From: Pseudomonas abyssi
Lineage (GTDB): Bacteria; Pseudomonadota; Gammaproteobacteria; Pseudomonadales; Pseudomonadaceae
Assembly: GCF_002307495.1 (NCBI RefSeq)
Contig: NZ_NTMR01000012.1
Coordinates: 62,001-126,000, forward strand
Reading direction: 5' to 3'
DNA length: 64,000 bases
The position numbers and the translations under genes are program-made. How positions within the stretch are numbered: position 1 is the first letter of the stretch; each line of letters starts with the position of its first letter. The notes under the pieces are model-generated. The model saw only the letters and a program-made list of their open reading frames with translations. It made no database searches and was not told the origin of the DNA. Below are positions 45,657-55,149 of the stretch, piece after piece.

Positions 45657-47864
45657 ATGTCCCCGATTCGCCATCGCACGCTGCTGGCCAGCGCAGTCGC
45701 CCTGTCGGCAGCCACCGCCGCTCACGCCGAAGACGTCATTACCCTTGATCGGCTGGTTGTTACCGCCTCCGGCTTTGAACAGAAGCTCACCGACGCCCCG
45801 GCCAGCATCAGCGTGATCAGCCAACAGGATCTGCAGGAGAAGCGCTACAACAGTCTGGCGCACGCATTGGGGGATGTAGAAGGGATCGATATCGGGCAAG
45901 GCACCGGCAAGACCGGCGGGCTCAACATCAGCATCCGCGGCATGCCCAGCGAATACACGCTGATCCTGATCGACGGTCGGCGCCAGAACGCCGCCGGCAA
46001 CGTCACGCCCAACGGCTTCAACGAGACCTCCACCAGTTTCATGCCGCCGCTGTCGGCCATCGAGCGCATCGAAGTCATTCGCGGCCCGATGTCGACCTTG
46101 TACGGTTCGGATGCCATGGGCGGGGTGATCAACATCATTACCCGCAAGGTCGCCAGCGAGTGGACCGGCTCCGTAACCCTGGACCACACCTTCCAGGAAA
46201 ACAGCGATTACGGGGCCACCAGCAACGCCAGCCTGTACACCAGCGGCCCGCTGGTCGAAGACCTGCTTGGTCTGCAGCTGCGCGCCAGTGTGTTTGACCG
46301 CCAGGAGTCGGATCTCAGCTTCGGCGACGGCAGCGATGTGAGCAAACGCGGCCCGTCCCCGGTCGATGGCCGCAACCACACCCTGGGCGCTCGTCTGACT
46401 CTGACACCCCATGACGACCACGACTTCAGCCTGGACTTTGAGCGTGGCCGCCAGCGCTACAACAACGACGAGTGTCAGCTGGGCACACTGGATGGCCTCA
46501 ACCGTGCCTGCACCGCGCCATCCACCACCGCCAACGGCTATGCCGACGAATTGCGCTTTGAGCGCGAGCAGATTGCGCTGACTCATACCGCCCGTCTGGG
46601 CATTGGTACGCTGGATTCCAGCCTGATGCGCAGCCAGACCGAAACCATTGGCCGTACCCTGCCCGGCGACCCGATCGGCAGCCCCTCCGGTATTCCCGGC
46701 AGCCTGGCCGGTGACGATCGCGAGCTGGAAACCACCAACCTGGTATTTGATACCAAGCTGGTCGCGCCGGTCGGCGAAAACCACATGACCACCGTGGGTG
46801 CGCAATGGTGGAAGGCGGACATGACCGACGGCATTGCGGTCGAAGACTTCGAGCAGAAAACCTGGGCGCTGTTTGCCGAAGACGAGTGGATGCTGCGCGA
46901 CGACCTGGCACTGACCCTCGGCGCCCGCTATGACGATCACGATGCCTTTGGTGGCCATATCAGCCCGCGCGCCTACCTGGTCTGGAACGCCGCTGACAGC
47001 TGGACGATCAAGGGTGGCGTCAGCCGTGGCTACCGCACCCCGGACCTGAACGAACTGCATGACGGCATCAACGGTATCAGCGGTCAGGGCACCGTAGTCA
47101 CCATCGGCAACCCGGACCTGGACCCGGAAACCACCACCAGTACCGAGTTTGGCGTGTACTACAACGGCCTGGCTGGTTTTAACGCCAACGCCACCCTGTT
47201 CCACAACGAGTTTGAGGACAAGATCGCCAGCGGTAACCCGGTGGCGGATCCGCTGTGCGCCGGCAACGCTGGCGGTACCTGCTCACAGCTGGTGAATATC
47301 GACGAGGCGGTCACCCGCGGCCTGGAGCTGGCAGCCAGCTGGGAATTCATTCCCGCCTGGACGCTGAGCGGCAATTACACCTATACCGACAGCGAGCAAA
47401 AAAGTGGCGCGGACAAGGGTCAGCCGCTGACCAACACACCGGCGCATCTGGCCAACGCCAAGCTCGACTGGCAAACCTCCAGCCGCCTGAACCTGTGGCT
47501 ACGCGGCGAGTATCGCGGCGAACGTGCGCGCTTCTCGTCCAGCTATGCCAACCTGGCCAACGGCAACGGCAGCTACTCCAGCAACCAGTCGCTGTACGAC
47601 GCATTGGGTGCGAAGACCAAGGCCTACACCCTGTTCCATCTGGGTGGCTCGTTCCAGGCAACCGATAACCTGACCCTGAACGCAAGCATCTACAACCTGT
47701 TCGACAAGGACTTCCTCAAGGGCCAGACCTACACCACCTACACCAACGCTGGCGCCGTGGACGGCACCGCCTTTGGCAGCGACTACATTGTCAGCGGTCG
47801 ATCGACCACCGGTGTGCTGGAGGAAGGACGCCGGCTCTGGCTGTCAGCCAACCTGACGTTCTAA
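45657..47864 (+). CDS. TonB-dependent siderophore receptor (FepA/CirA-like)
   Basis: Outer-membrane receptor of 735 residues. The signal peptide ends AATAAHAED, the TonB box is DRLVVTA, and the plug runs APASISVISQQDLQEKRY, LNISIRGMPSEYTLILIDGRRQ, IERIEVIRGPMSTLYGSDAMGGVINIITRK. The barrel ends LWLSANLTF with the C-terminal Phe signature. Its plug resembles that of the receptor at 39506-41566, so it is probably also a catecholate or haem-type importer. It stands alone. GGAG lies 8 bases before the ATG and a Fur box lies further upstream. Confidence 0.9.
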   Translation: MSPIRHRTLLASAVALSAATAAHAEDVITLDRLVVTASGFEQKLTDAPASISVISQQDLQEKRYNSLAHALGDVEGIDIGQGTGKTGGLNISIRGMPSEYTLILIDGRRQNAAGNVTPNGFNETSTSFMPPLSAIERIEVIRGPMSTLYGSDAMGGVINIITRKVASEWTGSVTLDHTFQENSDYGATSNASLYTSGPLVEDLLGLQLRASVFDRQESDLSFGDGSDVSKRGPSPVDGRNHTLGARLTLTPHDDHDFSLDFERGRQRYNNDECQLGTLDGLNRACTAPSTTANGYADELRFEREQIALTHTARLGIGTLDSSLMRSQTETIGRTLPGDPIGSPSGIPGSLAGDDRELETTNLVFDTKLVAPVGENHMTTVGAQWWKADMTDGIAVEDFEQKTWALFAEDEWMLRDDLALTLGARYDDHDAFGGHISPRAYLVWNAADSWTIKGGVSRGYRTPDLNELHDGINGISGQGTVVTIGNPDLDPETTTSTEFGVYYNGLAGFNANATLFHNEFEDKIASGNPVADPLCAGNAGGTCSQLVNIDEAVTRGLELAASWEFIPAWTLSGNYTYTDSEQKSGADKGQPLTNTPAHLANAKLDWQTSSRLNLWLRGEYRGERARFSSSYANLANGNGSYSSNQSLYDALGAKTKAYTLFHLGGSFQATDNLTLNASIYNLFDKDFLKGQTYTTYTNAGAVDGTAFGSDYIVSGRSTTGVLEEGRRLWLSANLTF

Positions 47865-47891
47865 CCGCTAGGCCGGTCGTGCGGGTGCTGC

Positions 47892-48602
47892 TCAGGTTGG
47901 CAGCAGCCCGCCCAGCAGGCTGCTGTCCAGCACCAGCCAGTCGAGCCAGACCAACTGGTGCACGGCAACAATCAGCCAGAACAGCACCTGAAAGGACACC
48001 TTGCGGGTCTTGTGGCGAAACAACTGCTGGGCCACCAGCGCGCCAGGCCAGCCGCCCAGTAGCTCGGTGATGTGCAGGGTGTTTTCGGTCGTGCGCCAGC
48101 GGCCGGTCTCGGCGCTGCGCTTGTCCATCGCGTATTGAATAAAACTGACGATGCTGACCAGCAGATAAGCCAGCAGCGGCCAGGGCAGATACTGCTGAAG
48201 CCAAAGCTGCAGACTGCCGGCCAGCGGCAGGGCGCACAGCAGGGCCAGAATCCCCAGCTTGAGCCCGGCATAACGCACCGGCTGCGCAGGCCGGGAAGGC
48301 GCTGCCTGCCGCCGCGGCGCAGGCTTGGTGCTGGTCTTGCCGTTACTGCCACGGGCCGCTTGTGGCTTGCGGCGAATCGCCGGACGATCCAGCGCCAACC
48401 CAGTGCCCCGCATATGCTCGGCGCGCAGGCGTCCCTGAGCATCCCGCGCGCCGACAAAACGCACCGCCATGCCCGCCACCGGTCGCGCGTCGCCGCGCAT
48501 CACCGAGATATGGGCAAATACCCTGTCACTGCCGTCATCGGGCTGGATAAAGCCGAAGCCCTTGGCATCGTTCCAGTTGACCAGCTTGCCGCCCTGCTCC
48601 AT
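47892..48602 (-). CDS. Cold-shock-domain / DUF1294 fusion protein
   Basis: Protein of 236 residues. The N-terminal cold-shock domain is GKLVNWNDAKGFGFIQPDDGSDRVFAHISVM, with RNP1-like KGFGFI and RNP2-like VFAHI. A basic linker of about 50 residues rich in Arg, Lys and Pro follows. The C-terminal DUF1294 membrane domain (LLAYLLVSIVSFIQYAMDKRSAETGRWRTTENTLHITELLGGWPGALVAQQLFRHKTRK) ends with a final helix pair. This fusion is widespread in proteobacteria; its function is unknown. GGGAG 8 bases before the ATG at 48602 fixes the start; the longer frame is antisense to the receptor gene. Confidence 0.88.
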   Translation of the reverse strand: MEQGGKLVNWNDAKGFGFIQPDDGSDRVFAHISVMRGDARPVAGMAVRFVGARDAQGRLRAEHMRGTGLALDRPAIRRKPQAARGSNGKTSTKPAPRRQAAPSRPAQPVRYAGLKLGILALLCALPLAGSLQLWLQQYLPWPLLAYLLVSIVSFIQYAMDKRSAETGRWRTTENTLHITELLGGWPGALVAQQLFRHKTRKVSFQVLFWLIVAVHQLVWLDWLVLDSSLLGGLLPT

Positions 48603-48705
48603 CCCTGCTTCTCCCGTTGGCCGCCAGTGCCCCCAGCGGACCGTCGGCCGCCACTCGAGGTCGCCATCATACCGGTTTATTGCAACACCTGACGCAGCCT
48701 TAAAC

Positions 48706-48730
48706 GTTATGTTATAACTACAAATATAAT
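48706..48730 (+). promoter_or_regulatory. Zur-like box overlapping the promoter of the receptor-CobN operon
   Basis: GTTATGTTATAAC (48706-48718) is an inverted repeat matching 12 of 13 positions of the gammaproteobacterial Zur core GTTATAnTATAAC. It is followed by a perfect -10 hexamer TATAAT at 48725-48730. The box occupies the spacer/-35 region, the expected place for zinc-dependent repression. It lies 81-93 bases before the receptor start. Confidence 0.68.
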
Positions 48731-48798
48731 AACGAACCAACACCCTCTCCTGGCAGCCTGCAGCGCAGGCCGTCGCAGAATCATCGCAAGGACCAACC

Positions 48799-50739
48799 AT
48801 GAAACACAGAATTGAAGCCGCCAGCGGCGGCCTGCTCGCGCTCGCGTTGCTGGGGAGCAACGCCTGGGCAGCGCCCGCCACAACCAACCTTCCGACCATG
48901 GTGGTCACCGCCACCACCACCGAGCGCAGCACCGCCGATGCGCCGGCCAGTGTCAGCGTGGTGGGCGGTGATGAGCTGCGCCGCCGACCGGTCAATGACC
49001 TGGCCGACGCGGTGCGCAATACCGTCGGTGTCGATTTGCAGGACCTGGGCCTCGGTCGCCGTGGCATCTCCATCCGCGGCATGGACTCCGAACAAACCCT
49101 GATGCTGGTCGACGGCCAACGCATCAACGCCTCGGCCTCGGGTATTGCTCATTCGGACTTTGAACTGGGCTGGGTGCCCACCGAAGCCATCGAACGAGTC
49201 GAGATCGTGCGCGGGCCGATGTCCTCGCTGTATGGCTCCGAAGCCCTTGGCGGCGTGGTCAACGTGATCACCCGCGCCGCCACCGATGAATGGCAGGGCT
49301 CGCTCAGCAGCAACGCCACCTTTACCGACAGCAGCCTGGATGGCGACCAGCGCAAGACCGGTTTCTATTTGGGCGGCCCGCTGGTCGATGGCACACTGGG
49401 GCTCAACCTGTGGGGCGAGTTTCGCCAGCGCGACGCCCTGCATGATGCCGCCAACCCGGCGCTCAGCCAGCTGGATGAGCAGGACGCGCGCACCGGGCAC
49501 CTCGGCCTGAGCTGGACGCCGCTGGACAATCAGCGCATCGACCTCTCGGTCGACGCCGGCAACGAGGAGCAGGACGGCGACCGCAGCTCCACTGCCAGCC
49601 CGCTGTACCAGACCCACTACGACGTCGACCGTCGGCGCTACTCGCTGTCGCACAACGGCGATTGGGGCTGGGGCGACAGTCAGGTGCGCCTGTATCGCTC
49701 TGAGCTGGAGCGCAAGGCTTACCGCAGCGACGGCGGCGACGCCAGCGGCCCCAACACCTTCACCGATACCGTGCTGGATGGCCGTGTCGGCCTGCCGCTG
49801 GGCGAGCACCATCTGCTCACCCTGGGCGCAGAAACCCGCCGCGAGGAACTCGAAGACCCCACCGTCAACCGGGGCGGCAAGGCCGAACAGGACCACTACG
49901 CCGCCTTCGCCCAGGATGAAATCTGGTTCAACGAGCAGTGGGAGCTGGTGCTCGGCGCGCGCGTCGACCGCCACGAGGACTTTGGTTGGGAGACCAGCCC
50001 GCGCGGCTATCTGATGTACCACCCCAGCGATGCCCTGACCCTGCGCGCCGGCGTGGGCCACGGCTTCAAGGCGCCGACGCTGAAGCAGCTGTCGCCCGAG
50101 TACGAGTCGCGCGCGGCCATGGGTGGGCGCGGCATCATTCGTGGCAACCCCGAGTTGGAGCCGGAAACCAACCAGTCCTTCGAGCTGGGCGCCGAGCTGG
50201 ACCAGGGCCGCTGGATGGTCGCCGCCACCTTGTTCCGCAACGATGTCGACAACCTGATCGAAACCATCCGTCTGCCTACCTGCGACGTGCCCGGCCGCGT
50301 CTGCCTGGAGTACGACAACATCGCCGAAGCACGTCTGCAGGGCCTAGAACTGAGTGGTCGCATCACCCTGCTCGACCCGTTGAGTCTGAGCGCCAACTAC
50401 ACCTATCTGGACGCCGAAAACCGGGTCACCAAGGAACGTCTGGCTGACCGCTCGCGCCACCGTGCCAACGCCAGCGTCAACTGGGATCTGACCCCGGCGC
50501 TCGGTACCCGCCTGCAGGCTGAGTACCACAGCTCGCAGTTGCGCTCGGCAACCGAACCGGACAGCCCCGGCTACACCCTGGTCAACTGGTATCTGGACTA
50601 CGCCGTGACCCGCAATCTGAGCCTGCACACCGGCATCGAGAATATCGGCAACGAGCGTCTGGCCAACGACGACCCGGACGACTATGACCGCGTTGATCCC
50701 GGCCGCCGTTACTTCGTCGGCCTGACGGTCAGCTTCTGA
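48799..50739 (+). CDS. TonB-dependent receptor of the Zur-box operon
   Basis: Outer-membrane receptor of 646 residues. The signal peptide ends GSNAWAAPA, the TonB box is PTMVVTA, and the plug has APASVSVVGGDELRRR, GISIRGMDSEQTLMLVDGQRI and IERVEIVRGPMSSLYGSEALGGVVNVITRA. The barrel ends YFVGLTVSF. It is the first gene of an operon with the CobN-like protein (1-base overlap), an ExbB-like and a DUF2149 protein, matching PA1922-PA1925 of P. aeruginosa, reported to respond to zinc starvation. A zinc or other metal-chelate ligand is likely; a cobalamin-type ligand cannot be excluded. AAGGA lies 6 bases before the ATG. Confidence 0.88.
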   Translation: MKHRIEAASGGLLALALLGSNAWAAPATTNLPTMVVTATTTERSTADAPASVSVVGGDELRRRPVNDLADAVRNTVGVDLQDLGLGRRGISIRGMDSEQTLMLVDGQRINASASGIAHSDFELGWVPTEAIERVEIVRGPMSSLYGSEALGGVVNVITRAATDEWQGSLSSNATFTDSSLDGDQRKTGFYLGGPLVDGTLGLNLWGEFRQRDALHDAANPALSQLDEQDARTGHLGLSWTPLDNQRIDLSVDAGNEEQDGDRSSTASPLYQTHYDVDRRRYSLSHNGDWGWGDSQVRLYRSELERKAYRSDGGDASGPNTFTDTVLDGRVGLPLGEHHLLTLGAETRREELEDPTVNRGGKAEQDHYAAFAQDEIWFNEQWELVLGARVDRHEDFGWETSPRGYLMYHPSDALTLRAGVGHGFKAPTLKQLSPEYESRAAMGGRGIIRGNPELEPETNQSFELGAELDQGRWMVAATLFRNDVDNLIETIRLPTCDVPGRVCLEYDNIAEARLQGLELSGRITLLDPLSLSANYTYLDAENRVTKERLADRSRHRANASVNWDLTPALGTRLQAEYHSSQLRSATEPDSPGYTLVNWYLDYAVTRNLSLHTGIENIGNERLANDDPDDYDRVDPGRRYFVGLTVSF

Positions 50740-53700
50740 TGCACTTCAATCGTGGTGTCCGCAGCAGCCTCTGCGCGCTGCTGTGGCTGCTGGCCGCGTG
50801 CATGACACAAGCGCAGACACCGGGCGCCAGCGTGCTGGTGTTGCACAACAGCTTTGTCTCCAGCGAGAAATTCCAGTGGCTGCAACCTCTGGCGGCGCAG
50901 CGCGATATCGCGCTGCAGCACCTGAACGTCGAGAGCGCAGACAGCGAGGCGCTGCAACAGGCGCTGGAGAACAGTGCGCTGGTGGTTCTGGACGTGCCTC
51001 GCCCCAGTGACCGTGCACAAGTCAGTCGGGCACTTGAAGCCCGGCAAGACCTGCCGCCACAGCTGACCATCGGCGGTGGCCGTCCACTCTGGGATCAGCT
51101 GCCGCCCAGCGTGGCTGGCCCGCTGGTGGCGCTCTATGCCGCCGGCGGGCAGCCCAACTTCAGCCGCTTCTTTGCCCTGGCTGCCGCCATTCAACGCGGC
51201 GCGCCGGTCACGCCTGAGTTACTTGCCCCGCCCGAGCAGCTGCCGGCTACCGGGTTTTATCACCCGCAGGCACCCGCGCTGTTCAGCACCCTGGCCGACT
51301 ATCTTGTCTGGGCTGATCAGCGGCTTCCCAATGCCAGGGGACGCATCGCTTATCTGATCCACTCGGGCATGGTCGGCGATATGCTGACCCGCGAGCTGGA
51401 TGAGCTGGTCAGCCGCAGCGAGGCCGCCGGTCTTCAGCCGGTGATGTTCTGGTTCGACGGCAACGCCGAGGGCGGCCTGACCGAATTGTTCGCCGGCCAG
51501 TCGATCGACGCACTGGTCAACCTGACCCATATGCAGAACAGCTCGGCGCGCAGCGCCGACTTTCTCGCCCTCGACGTGCCGGTGATCCAGACCCTGCGTT
51601 TTCGCGAGGGCGAAGCAGCCGACTGGCCTGGCGCGGTCAGCGGTGTCGCTGCGCGCACCACGGCGGTGTTTCTGGCCGGGCCTGAAGGCTGGGGCGTCAG
51701 TGATCCGCTGGTGCTGTCGGCCACCACCGAGGGCGTCGACGATTTGCTGCCCGCGCAGGCCGATGCCCTGATCGCCAAACTGCAGCGGCTGGTTGCCCTG
51801 CGCCACACCCCGGCGGCGGACAAACGGCTGGCGCTGCTGTTCTGGAACTACCCGTCCGGGGAGAAGAACCTCGGCGCCTCCAACCTCAATGTGCCGCGCA
51901 GCATCGTCTCGACCCAGCGGGCGCTGCGGGCCGAGGGGTATCAGGTAGGCGAGCCGGTCAGCGAGCAACAGGTGATCGAGCATGCCCAACGCCTGCTCGG
52001 CGCCCTGTACGGCAGTGTCACCCCCGAGCAGCTGCTGGCCGAGGGGCTGGCCGTCAGCTACCCGGTTGCTGACTACCAAACCTGGCTGGACAGCCTGCCC
52101 GCCCGGCGCCAGCAGGCACTGGCCGCGCAAGGCCCGCCCGAGCAGCACCCGGCCGTGCGCGAAGTGAACGGCGAACCGGCATTTATCCTACCGGCCTGGC
52201 AGCTGGGCCAGCTGCTGCTGATGCCGCAAATGCCGCGTGGCGGCGAACCCGGCAACTATCACAGCCAGGACAGCACCCCGGATCACCGCTATCTGGCCGC
52301 CTACCGCTACCTGCAAACCCGCGCCGGCACGGATGCGCTGATCCATCTGGGCACCCACGGCACCCAGGAGTGGCTGCCGGGCAAGGACCGCGGCCTGGCA
52401 GCGGATGACTATCCCTGGCTGGCGGCGGGTGATCTGCCGATCTTCTACCCCTACATTCAGGACAACGTCGGTGAAGCCATCCAGGCCAAGCGCCGCGGCC
52501 GCGCTGTGACCATCAGCCACCAGACCCCGCCCTTTGCCCCGGCCGGCCTGTATGACCAGATGCGCGACCTGCACCACCTGATCCACGAGCACGAACAGCT
52601 GGATGAGGGTCAGGTGCGGGACACCGTGCGCGAGCAGATCCGCACCAGCGCCATCGAAGCCAACATGCACGCCGATCTCGGCTGGAGCGAGGAACAAATC
52701 GCCGCCGATTTCGACGGCTTTCTGCAGGCCCTGCACGATCATCTGCACGAGCTGGCGCGCACCGCCATGCCCCTCGGGCTGCATACCTTCGGTCAACCGG
52801 CCAGCACCGAACACCGCATGATTACCCTGATGCAGCAGTTGGGCGCGCCCTTCTATGCGGCACTGGGTACCGATCGGCTGGAGCTGTTTGCGGTCGAGCA
52901 CGAGGCGCTCACCGCCACCCCGGCCTACCGCGCGGTCGAGCAGCTGCTGGATGAACAGGCGAGCACTGACCTGCCTCCCGAGGTCGCCGCCTTTGCCGAA
53001 CGCGCGCGCCAGCTGGACCGGCAATTGCGCAATACCGGCGAGAATGAGGCGCTGCTGGCCGGGCTGGCCGGTCGCTTTGTCGCGCCGGGCTCGGGCGGCG
53101 ACCCGATCCGCAACCCGGATGTGCCCAGCGGCCGCAACCTCTATGCCTTCGAGGCCGACAAGATTCCGGCCCGCGCCGCCTGGGACAGCGGCGCTGTCGC
53201 CTACCAGCAGCTGGTCGACGCCTTCCGCGCTGAACACGACGGCGCCTGGCCAGAGAAGCTGGCCTTCAGCCTCTGGTCATCGGAGGCCATCCGCCACCTC
53301 GGCGTGACCGAAGCCCAGGTGCTGCACGCGCTGGGGCTGCGGCCGATCTGGGATGACGGTGGCCGGGTCACCGCGCTGGAGATCATCCCGGCCAGCGAGC
53401 TGGGCCACCCGCGCAGCGATGTGGTGGTACAGGTCACCGGCGTCTACCGCGACCAGTTTGACCACTTCATGCGCCTGCTGGACGATGCCATCGCCCGGCT
53501 GGCCGAGCTGGATGAACCCGGCAACCCGATTGCCGCCAACAACCGCCGTATCGCCACCGAGCTCCAGGCCCAGGGCATGAGCGCCGAACAGGCCGCTGAA
53601 GCCGCCGGCTACCGCATTTTTGGCAACGCCCCCGGCGAATACGGCACCGGCGTGCCTGATCTGACCATGGCCTCGACCGAGTGGGATGACGATGCCGTGC

Positions 53701-54644
53701 TGGCCGAGCAGTTCCTCGCCAGCAACGGCTACGCCTTTGGCAATCGGCAATGGGGCGAGGCCAGTGGCAACATCAATTTGCTGGCCTCGCAACTGCGCGG
53801 CACCCAGGCGGCCATCATGTCACGCTCCTCCAACCTGCATGGCGTGCTGTCCACCGACCACCCGTTCGAGTTTCTCGGCGGCTTGTCGGCTGCCGTGCGT
53901 CACCTCGATGGCGCCGCGCCGCAACTGCTGATCTCTGACCTGCGCAGCAGCGAGACCCGCACCACCGGTCTGGACCGTTTCCTCGCCGATGAGCTGCGCG
54001 TGCGTTATCTCAACCCGCAGTGGATCGAAGGCATGCAAGCCGAGGGCTATGCCGGCACGCTGGAAGTGCTGAAGGTCACCAACAATCTGTTTGGCTGGCA
54101 GGCAGTGGACCCGTCGACCGTGCGCGACGATCAATGGCAGGCGCTGTTCGACACCTACGTCAACGACAGTCAGGAGCTGGGCACCCAAGAATGGTTCGAG
54201 CAGCACAACCCCACCGCCCAGGCGCAAATGCTGGAACGCATGGCCGAGGCCATTCGCAAGGACTACTGGGACGCCTCCGAGCAGACCCGCGCGCAGCTGG
54301 CCGAGCGCTGGCAGCAGCTGCAGGACGAGTTTGACGTAGCACCCGGCAACCCGGTAACCAGCGCCTTTATCGCCGAGCTGGCGCGCGGCGCCGGCTTCGA
54401 GGCGCCAGCCAGCAGCGAGCCGTCGGCAGCACGGCCCGAGATGCCCGAGCAGCTCGATGCCGCCAGCGAACCTGCAGCGACTCAGCCGGTGCAGGGCCAG
54501 GTGCTCGAAGCCGTCGGCGAAAAATCCGAACCGGACTACACCGCCTACTGGGCGCTGGCGCTCATGCTGCTGTTGATCGGCGGCGGCGCGCTACAGCAGG
54601 CGCGGCGCTCGCGTACCTTCCACAACCCTGACAAGACTGAGTGA
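50739..54644 (+). CDS. Exported, membrane-anchored CobN-like chelatase subunit
   Basis: Protein of 1301 residues of the CobN/magnesium-chelatase H-subunit family. Family motifs include HLGTHGTQEWLPGKDRGL (about 535), ISHQTPPFAPAGLYDQM, FGNAPGEYGTGVPDL (about 960) and LYSKRQ-free SRSSNLHGVLSTDHPFEFLGGLSAA. Unlike cytoplasmic CobN it begins with a signal sequence, SSLCALLWLLAACMTQAQ, containing a lipobox-like LAAC. It ends with a membrane helix (YWALALMLLLIGGGALQQA, about 1269-1287) and a basic tail, placing the body in the periplasm. No cobS, cobT or other cobalamin genes are in the window. A metal-chelate handling role is inferred. Confidence 0.85.
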   Translation: MHFNRGVRSSLCALLWLLAACMTQAQTPGASVLVLHNSFVSSEKFQWLQPLAAQRDIALQHLNVESADSEALQQALENSALVVLDVPRPSDRAQVSRALEARQDLPPQLTIGGGRPLWDQLPPSVAGPLVALYAAGGQPNFSRFFALAAAIQRGAPVTPELLAPPEQLPATGFYHPQAPALFSTLADYLVWADQRLPNARGRIAYLIHSGMVGDMLTRELDELVSRSEAAGLQPVMFWFDGNAEGGLTELFAGQSIDALVNLTHMQNSSARSADFLALDVPVIQTLRFREGEAADWPGAVSGVAARTTAVFLAGPEGWGVSDPLVLSATTEGVDDLLPAQADALIAKLQRLVALRHTPAADKRLALLFWNYPSGEKNLGASNLNVPRSIVSTQRALRAEGYQVGEPVSEQQVIEHAQRLLGALYGSVTPEQLLAEGLAVSYPVADYQTWLDSLPARRQQALAAQGPPEQHPAVREVNGEPAFILPAWQLGQLLLMPQMPRGGEPGNYHSQDSTPDHRYLAAYRYLQTRAGTDALIHLGTHGTQEWLPGKDRGLAADDYPWLAAGDLPIFYPYIQDNVGEAIQAKRRGRAVTISHQTPPFAPAGLYDQMRDLHHLIHEHEQLDEGQVRDTVREQIRTSAIEANMHADLGWSEEQIAADFDGFLQALHDHLHELARTAMPLGLHTFGQPASTEHRMITLMQQLGAPFYAALGTDRLELFAVEHEALTATPAYRAVEQLLDEQASTDLPPEVAAFAERARQLDRQLRNTGENEALLAGLAGRFVAPGSGGDPIRNPDVPSGRNLYAFEADKIPARAAWDSGAVAYQQLVDAFRAEHDGAWPEKLAFSLWSSEAIRHLGVTEAQVLHALGLRPIWDDGGRVTALEIIPASELGHPRSDVVVQVTGVYRDQFDHFMRLLDDAIARLAELDEPGNPIAANNRRIATELQAQGMSAEQAAEAAGYRIFGNAPGEYGTGVPDLTMASTEWDDDAVLAEQFLASNGYAFGNRQWGEASGNINLLASQLRGTQAAIMSRSSNLHGVLSTDHPFEFLGGLSAAVRHLDGAAPQLLISDLRSSETRTTGLDRFLADELRVRYLNPQWIEGMQAEGYAGTLEVLKVTNNLFGWQAVDPSTVRDDQWQALFDTYVNDSQELGTQEWFEQHNPTAQAQMLERMAEAIRKDYWDASEQTRAQLAERWQQLQDEFDVAPGNPVTSAFIAELARGAGFEAPASSEPSAARPEMPEQLDAASEPAATQPVQGQVLEAVGEKSEPDYTAYWALALMLLLIGGGALQQARRSRTFHNPDKTE

Positions 54645-54645
54645 T

Positions 54646-55149
54646 ATGAGCTTTTTTAACGACATTGAACACCTGTTATACGCCGTATCCCGCCTGTTTC
54701 TCGCCCCGGTGATGCTGCTGATTGCCCTGGCGCTGGCCTATGCGCTGGTCACCCTCGGCGCCTTTGCCGTGGAGGCCTGGCAACGCAGCCGTAACCGTCA
54801 CCAGGCTGCGCTGCTGCAACAGGCGACTGCCGCCGATGGCTCGCCGGTAGCCAGCGATGATCTGGAACTGTGGATCATGCGCCGGCTGGAGTGGCTGCGC
54901 GTGGTATCGCGGACCGCTCCCATGCTCGGGCTGATCGCCACCATGATTCCCATGGGGCCGGCACTGCTCGCGCTGGGTAACAATGATGCGCAGGCGGTCG
55001 GCCGCAACATGGTCGCGGCCTTCTCGGCGGTGATCCTCGCCCTGCTGGCCGCCAGCCTCTGCTACTTCATGCTCACCGTACGCCGTCGCTGGTTGCTGGA
55101 AGACCTGCGCCAACTGGAACAACAACGCGCTCGCGCAGAGGCCAGCTGA
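54646..55149 (+). CDS. MotA/TolQ/ExbB-like proton channel subunit
   Basis: Inner-membrane protein of 167 residues with three helices (VMLLIALALAYALVTLGAFAV, TAPMLGLIATMIPMGPALLALG, MVAAFSAVILALLAASLCYFML). The last two match the TolQ/ExbB/MotA channel core (Thr-Ala-Pro-x-Leu-Gly-Leu at about residue 89). It is shorter than ExbB. It is encoded one base after the CobN-like gene and overlaps the DUF2149 gene, and probably forms a dedicated proton-driven motor with it. Confidence 0.88.
   Translation: MSFFNDIEHLLYAVSRLFLAPVMLLIALALAYALVTLGAFAVEAWQRSRNRHQAALLQQATAADGSPVASDDLELWIMRRLEWLRVVSRTAPMLGLIATMIPMGPALLALGNNDAQAVGRNMVAAFSAVILALLAASLCYFMLTVRRRWLLEDLRQLEQQRARAEAS

Noticed and set aside
48706-48735. 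The region before the CobN operon considered as a second ModE site because of CGTTAT...ATAACG ends
   Set aside because: The arms are 30 bases apart end to end instead of 24, and the internal GTTATGTTATAAC fits the Zur core much better.
50739-54644. Assignment of the CobN-like gene to aerobic cobalamin biosynthesis
   Set aside because: No cobS, cobT or other cob genes are near, and the protein has a signal sequence and a C-terminal membrane anchor, unlike biosynthetic CobN.
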